5,106 bases of DNA from Planctomycetota bacterium (lineage in GTDB: Bacteria; Planctomycetota; UBA8108; UBA1146; JAJFFE01), in NCBI GenBank assembly GCA_020425835.1, contig JAGQRC010000328.1, positions 1 through 5,106 of the forward strand, given 5' to 3'. Below, piece after piece: positions 1 to 5,106 of the stretch. Position 1 is the stretch's first letter. Each line of letters starts with the position of its first letter. The position numbers and the translations under genes are program-made. Below the pieces are notes generated by a model that had not been told where the DNA came from, did no database searches, and was given only the letters and a program-made list of their open reading frames with translations.

Positions 1-839
1 TGCGCCGCTCCCTCCCCCCGGCGACCCTACTGCTCGCATGGAGCGCGAGCGCGGTGCTCGCCAGCTGTGCCCCGCTCGCGAGTCGCGCCCTCCGGGTCCA
101 CGCGACGGCGGTCGCCGCCGGGGCGGCGATGGCCGCGAACGAGGGGGCATCCGCGGCTGGGTCTCGTCGACTCGACCCACCGCTCCTGGTCGACGAGCAG
201 ACCGGGCACGAGGATCTCGATGGCAGCCACGTCGATTTCACCGCCTCCGGACAGCTCTTCCCGAACGCCCGCTTCTCGCTCGAACGCGAGTCCGAGCGAT
301 GGGACGAGGCTCAGCGCTACGAGATCGGTCTCGCCTATCACGCGGCTCGCGACCTCCAGGTCGAGACGGTCACCGGTGGCTACCTCTATTACGAGCGGAA
401 GCGCTGGGAGGAGGGCGCGGCCGAGTTGAACTTCGAGTCGGTCGGCGTCGGCATGGAGGCGGGGGCCTACCTCTACCCGCTCACGCGAGAGCCGGGCTCG
501 CCGATCGACCTCGCGATCTACCCGTACATCCGCTACGGGATCGGCACGGCGGGTGGGCACTTCCGCAACATTCCCATCGACACCAGCTCGGGGAGCGGCA
601 CGAGCTCGGGCGATCCCGGCGATTTCCGCGTCGAGGGTGGACTCGGCGCCGACCTGCGCCTGGCGTTCGGACGCGCCGTTCGGGTGGGCGCAGGGATCGG
701 GGTTCTCTGGTGGGACACGTTGGAGACCGCCGTGATCTCCGTCCGCAACGGCTCCGGCACGGTGATCGTGGAGGATGACCACGCATCGCTTCGCGGGCGC
801 GACACGTTCGTTCGCCTCTCCCTCGAGATCTCGTTCTGA
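1..839 (+). CDS. Predicted outer-membrane beta-barrel protein, start codon at or just beyond the left edge
   Basis: The frame is open from the first base to a TGA at 837-839. Bases 1-2 are TG, so the codon covering them is xTG and may be the start; this would give a 279-residue protein beginning M-R-R-S-L. The N-terminus looks like an export signal: two Arg, a hydrophobic core (TLLLAW), then a lipobox-like L-A-S-C with Cys codon at 66-68. After an Ala-rich stretch the chain alternates polar and hydrophobic or aromatic residues, with Gly/Tyr-rich segments such as GGYLYY, GAYLYPL and YPYIRYGIG. It ends FVRLSLEISF, with hydrophobic residues at -1, -3, -5, -7 and -9 and a terminal Phe, matching the known C-terminal signal of outer-membrane barrels. 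I infer a small barrel in the outer membrane. The family and ligand are not recognised. GTG at 54 is an alternative start with GGAG at 40-43, but using it would remove most of the signal sequence. Confidence 0.75.
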   Translation, partial: RRSLPPATLLLAWSASAVLASCAPLASRALRVHATAVAAGAAMAANEGASAAGSRRLDPPLLVDEQTGHEDLDGSHVDFTASGQLFPNARFSLERESERWDEAQRYEIGLAYHAARDLQVETVTGGYLYYERKRWEEGAAELNFESVGVGMEAGAYLYPLTREPGSPIDLAIYPYIRYGIGTAGGHFRNIPIDTSSGSGTSSGDPGDFRVEGGLGADLRLAFGRAVRVGAGIGVLWWDTLETAVISVRNGSGTVIVEDDHASLRGRDTFVRLSLEISF

Positions 840-1072
840 ACTTCTTCGACGAATCGTGACGGTGTCGCGCAGCGCCCGTCGCGATGACCTCTATCGGTGG
901 CACCGGATCACGCCACGAGCCCGTCCGTCGAGAACCGCGCTCCGAGTCGAGAGTTCGAGATCCCGAAGCCGAGTCCATCGCGTCGGTGGCCACGGGAGGC
1001 TCGCCCATCGATCGGCGCTCGTCCTCGAACGGGCTGCGAGAACCCGCCGACGCCGCTCGCGTCGCAAACGAT
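840..1072. other. Gene-free spacer between the barrel gene and the protease gene
   Basis: No open frame here has a credible start with a ribosome binding site. Frames that cross it continue into the protease gene out of phase and are shadows. The only paired structures seen are weak: TCGCG at 865-869 with CGCGA at 880-884 (5 bp stem, 10-base loop, no T-run), and CGGG at 1030-1033 with CCCG at 1043-1046. Neither is a convincing intrinsic terminator. No clear -35/-10 pair is visible. The spacer could hold the protease promoter, since it is long for a gap within an operon, but that is inference. Confidence 0.5.
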
Positions 1073-1077
1073 GGAGG
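1073..1077 (+). promoter_or_regulatory. Ribosome binding site of the protease gene (GGAGG)
   Basis: GGAGG lies 5 bases upstream of ATG at 1083-1085. This decides the start, because an in-frame ATG at 1071 overlaps this site and has no purine-rich motif in front of it. Starting at 1083 also gives a well-shaped signal peptide. Confidence 0.8.
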
Positions 1078-1082
1078 TCAAC

Positions 1083-4000
1083 ATGCAAAGCCCCGTGAAG
1101 TGGCGCGCTCCCCGCGCCCTTCCGAGCTGGTCGCTCACTCTTCCCCTCACCCTGATCCTCGCCCTGGTGGGATCCGCTCATGCCGACGACGGCGACTTCG
1201 CCGAATCGGCGCTCCTCTCGATCGCGGCACGAGAGAACCTCGACGCCGATCTCCTCCAACTGGTCGACCTCGCCGATCGCGAGCTCCCGCTCACCGGTCG
1301 AAACGTGGTTGAGGCGAAGGTCGTCGACACGGTCTCGGGTCAGACGTACGGCATCACCCTCGACGAGAGCGGTGCGATCGTCGACGGCGCGGAACTTCGC
1401 GCTGCGGAGGCCGCCGCTCGCCGAGGGAAGTACGGCGCCCTCGATACCCGGCTCTTCGAACGACTCGAGTCGATGACCGAGCTGTCCGAGGTGGCGGTCG
1501 CGTTCTGGCTGCGGACCGGCGAGATCGAGCTCCCGGAGCGCTTGCCTTCGACCGCCGACGGCGTCGACCGCGAGCCCTCTCCGGGGAGAGCCCCCCGCGG
1601 CGCCGCGAGCGGCTCGACCGAGGTTGCCGATACTCACGACGCGGCGCCCCTCTCCGAAGCGCGCGTCGCCGAGCTCGAGGCCGCTCGGGAGTTGAAGCGC
1701 GCCGCGTCCGCGCTGCTCGAGCAGCAGATGATCCCGGTCCACACGCCGTTCCTGTCGGCGCTCGCGTCGCTCGGCTTCGAGCCGACCTACGTCAGCCCGG
1801 TCGCTCCCTTGATCTACGTCACGCTGCCCAAGTGGGCCATCGTCGAGCTCTCGGGACGCGACGACGTCGACGCGGTCTACGGTCCGAACCAGAACCAGGA
1901 CTACAACGACATCGCGAAGCCGACCCAGAAGGCGGACATCACCGACTACTTCTGGGGCTTCGACGGCACCGGGGTCACCGTCGGAATCTGCGAGGACAGC
2001 CGGATCGAGTTCAACAACCCGAACCTGATCGCGGGCACGACCCGCGTGCCCGGTGATCCCAACGTCGATGACCACGCGACCGCCTGCGCCGGCATGGTCG
2101 CGAGCCAGCACTCGACGCACAGCGGCATGGCGCCCGCTTCGTCGCTCTTCAGCGCCAACGGAACCAGCTACGCCGATGCGGACATGGCCGCGGCGATCGA
2201 CTGGGCAGCGAGCACGCAGAATCTCGACGTCATCAACAACAGCTGGGGCGATGGCTCGTCGACGAGCCTGAACGACCACGACCGGCACTACGACTACGTG
2301 GTCCGCAATCTCTGGAGCACGGTCACCGTCGCGGCCGGCAACGACGGCGGTGGCTGCCAGAGTGGAACGAACAACGTCGGGAGCCCGGGCAAGGCGTTCA
2401 GCGTCATCACGGTCGGCGGGTTCAACGACCAGAACACCGTGACCTGGGATGACGACGCTCTCTACGTCTGCACGAGCACCGGCGACCCGATCACCGGAGC
2501 CGAGAAACCGGAGGTCGCCGCCTCGGCGGTGAACATCACCAGCACCACCGCTTCCTCACCGTGGAACGGTCCGGTGGGGAGCGGAACGAGCTACGCGACG
2601 CCGATGGTCTCCGGCCTCGCAGCCAGCATCATGGAAGTGAACCCGACCTGGGCTTCGTTCCCGGAGCGGGTCAAGGCGACGATCCTCGCGTCGAGTCTCC
2701 ACAACATCGAAGGCGACTCGCGATTGAGCGAGACCGACGGAGTCGGAGGCATCGACATGCGCGCGGGCGTGCACGTCGCGAGCGAGGGTACGACCGACTG
2801 GCGTAGCGTCTCGACATCGACCACGTTCCCCTACTCGATCACCAAGCACGCCTTCGCCGGCGAGCGCGTCCGCGCCGCGATTGCCTGGGACTCGAGTCCG
2901 TCGAGCGACTACTCGAGCGATCCGTTGCAGGCGGACTTCGATCTCCGCGTGAAGGACCCGAACGGGACCTTCGTCCAGTTCTCGTCGAGTGGGTCGAACC
3001 CGTTCGAGATCCTCGACTTCGTCGCCGCGACGACCGGGACCTACACCTTCGAGGTCGTGAAGTTCTCGATGTCGAGCACGGTGGAGTACATCGGCTTCGC
3101 CGCGTGGTCCGGCAGCTGGAGCCTCGACGCGTACGCGAGCCAGTACCACAGCTCGCCCGATCCGGTCGAGGACTACTACCGCTACAATCCGGCGAACTTC
3201 TGGAACGTCGTCGCGATGAAGCCTCTCGGGACCTCGGACTACGACCTGATCCACAACGTCGACTCGCCGTGGGAGGATCCGGCCGACTACGACCCGAATC
3301 TCGACGACTTCGTCGGGGGCTCGGGTATCGAGTTCCTGCTGACCGACCGCAATCACGTTCCGGCCGGCGATCAGTTCCTCGAGGTGCGCCGCTGGTCCGG
3401 CGCCGATGACTACGTCATCGAGCACGCGACCCACACCCTCGACATCTACGACGGGATCTACGGACCGTACACGCTCGCCGTCTCCGGCCTCGCCCGGATC
3501 TTCGACATGCGCTTCATCGCCGGGACACGACGCTACGTGCGGGTCGTCCCCTCCTCCGGGGACGTCGACCTCGGAATCTACCTCTACAAGTCGGACGCGA
3601 CGGACGACACGACGTTCCACCAGTTCTTCTACGACTACGTCGCGTCCAGCAACTTCGGGCTCGCGGGCGAGGAGGAGTCGTTCGACTACCAGACGACGGA
3701 GACCGATTGGCTCGGCTTCGTCGTGGCCAGCCGCAATCCGTTCGAGGCGACGACGTCCAGCGACTACACGGTCTACTCGGACACGACGGCACCCGACGTC
3801 ACGTTCGCGATCAACGGCGGCGCGACCCAGACCGGTTGCTACCGCGTGGAGCTGAACATCGTCGCCGAGGACTTCGACACCGGCATTCGACGGCTCCGGT
3901 ACCGGGACACCCTCGGCGCCTGGAGCAGCTGGGTCGACTACGTCGGCATCGATCTCGTGACCGTCGACCCGCGTATCGACCTGTCGGGGAGCGGGGTGCA

Positions 4001-5106
4001 CACGGTCGAGGTCCAGGTGGAGAACATGGCCGGAATGGTCGCCACCGCCACCGATGCGATCACGCTCTACGCCTGCCCGCAACCAGCGGGAGCGCTCACC
4101 AACGGCGACTTCAGCAACACGACCGGATTCCCCTGGTGCTTCTCGGACGAGAGCTCCGACGGCTTCGTCGAGTACTCCAGCGCGGAGGCGATCGTCTACG
4201 GTCCGAACGACGGCGACGGTTTCCAGCGGACGTTCATCGCGCAGCGCGTCAACGTCACCTCGTCGGGGACCCACGTCTTGTCGTTCGACTGGAGCTACGG
4301 CTCGTTCAACAGCCCGACCTACGACGGCGCGTACTACGATCTCGTGAACGCCTCTACCGGCGCGTCGCTGATCGGTGGCCCGCAGACGCTGACCGACACG
4401 CCGGCCACGTCCGGCGCGGTCGTCCAACCGTTCATCGGGCCGGTGACCGTGGAGATCCAGCTCGGCACCTTCGCGACCGATTCGATCGCCGGTGCGGGCT
4501 TCAGCACCTTCGACAACGTCGCGATCACCCAGGATCCCTGCCTCGCCGTCGCTTCGCTGAGCTGCGGTCTCACCGGCTCCAACGCGGTGCAGCTGAGCTG
4601 GACGAACCCGGACGCCTATGTCGGACACACCGTCTACCGAGACGGCGCAGCGATCGCGACGCTCCCGGGGGGCTCGGCGACGAGCTACACCGACAACTTC
4701 GCAACCCCGGGATCGCACACCTACGCGGTCCAGGCGAGCTGCGGTGCGGGGGATCTCGCACCGCAGGTCACCTGCACGGTGAGCGTCCCGTGTGATCCGG
4801 TGACCTCGCTGTCGTGCAACACGGGGAGCTCGAGCGTGAACCTCTCGTGGGTGAACAACGAGGCCTACAGCTCGATCCTGATCTTCCGCAACGGAACGTC
4901 GATCGCCACCCTCGGCGGCGGCGCGACGAGCTACACCGACGGCCCGTCGGTCGGCTCCTACACCTACGAAGTGATCGGTCAGTGTGGCGCGATCGCCGCT
5001 CCCGCCGCCACCTGCGCGGTGACCACCGGCTGTCCTTCGATCACCGGTCTCGGGTGCGCCGAGAGCGGCGCGATGGTGACGCTCGACTGGACGATCGGCG
5101 GTCCCT
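1083..5106 (+). CDS. Secreted multi-domain subtilisin-like serine protease (S8 family), cut by the right edge
   Basis: The frame is open without interruption from ATG 1083 to the window end: 1341 codons and one extra base, no stop reached. Residues 1-34 form a signal peptide: Lys/Arg in the n-region, hydrophobic core TLPLTLILALVG, and cleavage motif A-H-A before Asp35. Residues 35 to about 272 look like a propeptide. The catalytic domain (about 280-550) carries Asp305 in ICEDSRIEF, His331 in DDHATACAG, VINNSWG at 383-389, oxyanion Asn420 in AAGND, and Ser503 in GTSYATPM. Several beta-sandwich modules and at least two and a half Cys-rich Fn3-like repeats follow. The protein is expected to be exported as an inactive precursor, mature itself and cut proteins outside the cytoplasm; the substrate is unknown. 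The catalytic part is of normal size, but the whole is several times longer than subtilisin (about 380 residues as precursor). The C-terminal sorting signal, if any, lies beyond the window. S8 membership is very secure, finer classification is not. Confidence 0.95.
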   Translation, partial: MQSPVKWRAPRALPSWSLTLPLTLILALVGSAHADDGDFAESALLSIAARENLDADLLQLVDLADRELPLTGRNVVEAKVVDTVSGQTYGITLDESGAIVDGAELRAAEAAARRGKYGALDTRLFERLESMTELSEVAVAFWLRTGEIELPERLPSTADGVDREPSPGRAPRGAASGSTEVADTHDAAPLSEARVAELEAARELKRAASALLEQQMIPVHTPFLSALASLGFEPTYVSPVAPLIYVTLPKWAIVELSGRDDVDAVYGPNQNQDYNDIAKPTQKADITDYFWGFDGTGVTVGICEDSRIEFNNPNLIAGTTRVPGDPNVDDHATACAGMVASQHSTHSGMAPASSLFSANGTSYADADMAAAIDWAASTQNLDVINNSWGDGSSTSLNDHDRHYDYVVRNLWSTVTVAAGNDGGGCQSGTNNVGSPGKAFSVITVGGFNDQNTVTWDDDALYVCTSTGDPITGAEKPEVAASAVNITSTTASSPWNGPVGSGTSYATPMVSGLAASIMEVNPTWASFPERVKATILASSLHNIEGDSRLSETDGVGGIDMRAGVHVASEGTTDWRSVSTSTTFPYSITKHAFAGERVRAAIAWDSSPSSDYSSDPLQADFDLRVKDPNGTFVQFSSSGSNPFEILDFVAATTGTYTFEVVKFSMSSTVEYIGFAAWSGSWSLDAYASQYHSSPDPVEDYYRYNPANFWNVVAMKPLGTSDYDLIHNVDSPWEDPADYDPNLDDFVGGSGIEFLLTDRNHVPAGDQFLEVRRWSGADDYVIEHATHTLDIYDGIYGPYTLAVSGLARIFDMRFIAGTRRYVRVVPSSGDVDLGIYLYKSDATDDTTFHQFFYDYVASSNFGLAGEEESFDYQTTETDWLGFVVASRNPFEATTSSDYTVYSDTTAPDVTFAINGGATQTGCYRVELNIVAEDFDTGIRRLRYRDTLGAWSSWVDYVGIDLVTVDPRIDLSGSGVHTVEVQVENMAGMVATATDAITLYACPQPAGALTNGDFSNTTGFPWCFSDESSDGFVEYSSAEAIVYGPNDGDGFQRTFIAQRVNVTSSGTHVLSFDWSYGSFNSPTYDGAYYDLVNASTGASLIGGPQTLTDTPATSGAVVQPFIGPVTVEIQLGTFATDSIAGAGFSTFDNVAITQDPCLAVASLSCGLTGSNAVQLSWTNPDAYVGHTVYRDGAAIATLPGGSATSYTDNFATPGSHTYAVQASCGAGDLAPQVTCTVSVPCDPVTSLSCNTGSSSVNLSWVNNEAYSSILIFRNGTSIATLGGGATSYTDGPSVGSYTYEVIGQCGAIAAPAATCAVTTGCPSITGLGCAESGAMVTLDWTIGGP
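1185..1898 (+). other. Propeptide of the protease, two parts joined by a low-complexity linker
   Basis: This covers residues 35-272. The first part (about 38-112) contains VEAKVVDTVSGQTYGITLDESG followed by an Ala-rich helix; this resembles the PepSY/FTP kind of propeptide fold, judged by pattern only. Residues about 155-190 are rich in Ala, Ser, Pro, Gly and charged residues and look like a flexible linker. The second part (about 205-267) contains the run from Ser238 through LIYVTLPKWAIVELSG to VDAVYG. It resembles the end of an I9-type subtilisin inhibitor propeptide, where a conserved 'Leu-x-x-Asp-x-Val' element precedes the mature enzyme. The exact maturation site cannot be read from the sequence. 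Confidence 0.55.
1920..2738 (+). other. Peptidase S8 catalytic domain
   Basis: This covers residues about 280-552. The catalytic triad is Asp305 (codon 1995-1997), His331 (2073-2075) and Ser503 (2589-2591), with oxyanion-hole Asn420 (2340-2342). Their order and spacing fit the subtilase fold. Two motifs are off consensus: Asp-Ser-Arg replaces the usual Asp-Thr/Ser-Gly, and His-Ala-Thr replaces His-Gly-Thr. The Ser motif G-T-S-Y-A-T-P is canonical. Four cysteines lie inside: Cys303 two residues before the Asp, Cys335 four after the His, Cys425 and Cys463. All triad residues are present, so an active enzyme is expected. Confidence 0.93.
2805..3779 (+). other. Beta-sandwich modules after the catalytic domain: KP-43-type barrel and two PPC-like repeats
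   Basis: Residues about 575-690 carry RAAIAWDSS near 598-605 and FDLRVKDPNG at 619-628. These match the pattern 'LVWTDPPG ... NDLDLVVTDPDG' of the C-terminal beta-barrel in KP-43-like subtilases. Residues about 690-795 and 800-899 look like two diverged copies of a bacterial pre-peptidase C-terminal (PPC) type module. Each has an aromatic/Val strand (FWNVVAMKPLGTSDYDL; RRYVRVVPSSGDVDLGIYLY), later a D/S-R-N element (LLTDRNHVPAGDQF; FVVASRNPFEATTS), and a closing DDYVIE or SDYTVY strand. Such modules usually aid folding, secretion or substrate contact. Assignment is by pattern only. Confidence 0.6.
3783..4538 (+). other. Ig-like module followed by a jelly-roll, carbohydrate-binding-like module
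   Basis: Residues 901-998 begin TAPDVTF and contain EDFDTGIRRLRYRD, GAWSSW and GVHTVEVQVENMAG. This is the pattern of bacterial Ig-like domains in which 'AxDxxSGI ... Y ... GxHTVxVxAxDxAGN' recurs. Cys919 and Cys998 may bridge its ends. Residues about 1003-1152 start with LTNGDFSN, have Trp1018-Cys1019, and close with FSTFDNVAITQ. The 'NGDFE...W' opening and 'DNV' closing strand are typical of jelly-roll modules such as those of carbohydrate-binding type. Sugar binding is not shown by the sequence. Confidence 0.5.
4539..5106 (+). repeat. Tandem Fn3-like repeats with conserved cysteines, third copy truncated by the window
   Basis: Repeat units start at Cys1153 (4539), Cys1237 (4791) and Cys1317 (5031), giving units of 84 and 80 residues. 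All three open with C-x7-C and a shared L-(S/G)-C. The two full units share V-x-L-S-W, a Y/F-R-(D/N)-G-x-x-IATL strand, a G-G-x-x-TSYTD turn, a GS-(H/Y)-TY-x-V strand, then two more cysteines (1220 and 1231; 1301 and 1311). The layout is that of fibronectin type III-like modules. At DNA level most of the units have diverged, but an exact 18-base match covers the TSYTD turn (4677-4694 and 4923-4940). The array may continue past the window. Confidence 0.85.

Noticed and set aside
27..782. A 251-residue open frame on the reverse strand
   Set aside because: It is antisense in the same codon phase to the barrel gene and stops at the sense CTA codon at 27-29. The forward frame has an export signal and an outer-membrane C-terminal signature.
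823..832. Ten-base palindrome CGAGATCTCG as an operator or protein-binding site
   Set aside because: It lies inside the coding end of the barrel gene and encodes part of its final beta strand; no second copy was noticed in the spacer.
861..888. Possible terminator hairpin after the barrel gene
   Set aside because: Only five strong pairs (TCGCG/CGCGA) with a 10-base loop and no T-run. Such stems arise often by chance in GC-rich DNA.
1071..1073. In-frame ATG upstream of the chosen protease start
   Set aside because: It overlaps the GGAGG motif and has no ribosome binding site of its own.
891..2288. A 465-residue open frame on the reverse strand
   Set aside because: It lies in the same antisense phase of the protease gene as the longer one, with Arg/Val/Asp-rich low-complexity translation and no recognisable domain.
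2556..4718. A 720-residue open frame on the reverse strand
   Set aside because: It shares codon boundaries with the protease gene, so reverse stops would require TTA, CTA or TCA in the sense frame. These codons are rare here; the frame ends exactly at the sense TCA at 2556-2558. Its product is a run of Arg, Val, Asp and Glu with no domain pattern, whereas the sense frame shows clear S8 motifs.
3707..4795. A 362-residue forward open frame
   Set aside because: It is Arg/His-rich, out of phase with the protease frame, and begins and ends inside it. It is a product of high G+C.

Overview
The window looks like a chromosomal piece of a GC-rich Gram-negative bacterium. The evidence is roughly two-thirds G+C by eye, strong G/C preference at third codon positions, near absence of TTA, CTA and TCA codons, a predicted outer-membrane protein ending in a phenylalanine beta-signal, and a very long secreted multi-domain protease. 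Myxobacterial or other deltaproteobacteria-like lineages often carry such exoproteases. That placement is only a guess from style and cannot be proved from the window.

Layout: positions 1-839 (+) hold a small predicted outer-membrane beta-barrel protein. Its start codon appears to straddle the left edge. Positions 840-1082 are a gene-free spacer with no convincing terminator or promoter, ending in a good ribosome binding site at 1073-1077. Positions 1083-5106 (+) are one open reading frame that runs off the right edge. It encodes at least 1341 residues of an exported subtilisin-like (S8 family) serine protease. Its order is: signal peptide; two-part propeptide; catalytic domain with Asp305, His331, Asn420 and Ser503; a series of beta-sandwich modules (KP-43-type barrel, two PPC-like modules, an Ig-like module, a jelly-roll carbohydrate-binding-like module); and cysteine-rich Fn3-like tandem repeats, the third cut by the window end.

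Both genes lie on the same strand and both products are envelope or secreted proteins, but the 243-base gap gives no strong sign of an operon. Nothing directly shows that they work together. No RNA genes, CRISPR arrays, insertion sequences, integration sites or defence genes were seen. The long reverse-strand open frames are antisense shadows of the two genes. The points most worth a second look are the divergent active-site motifs with paired cysteines in the protease, its four-cysteine Fn3-like repeats, its duplicated PPC-like modules, and the combined lipobox and beta-barrel signals in the first protein. I found no evidence of a new multi-gene system.
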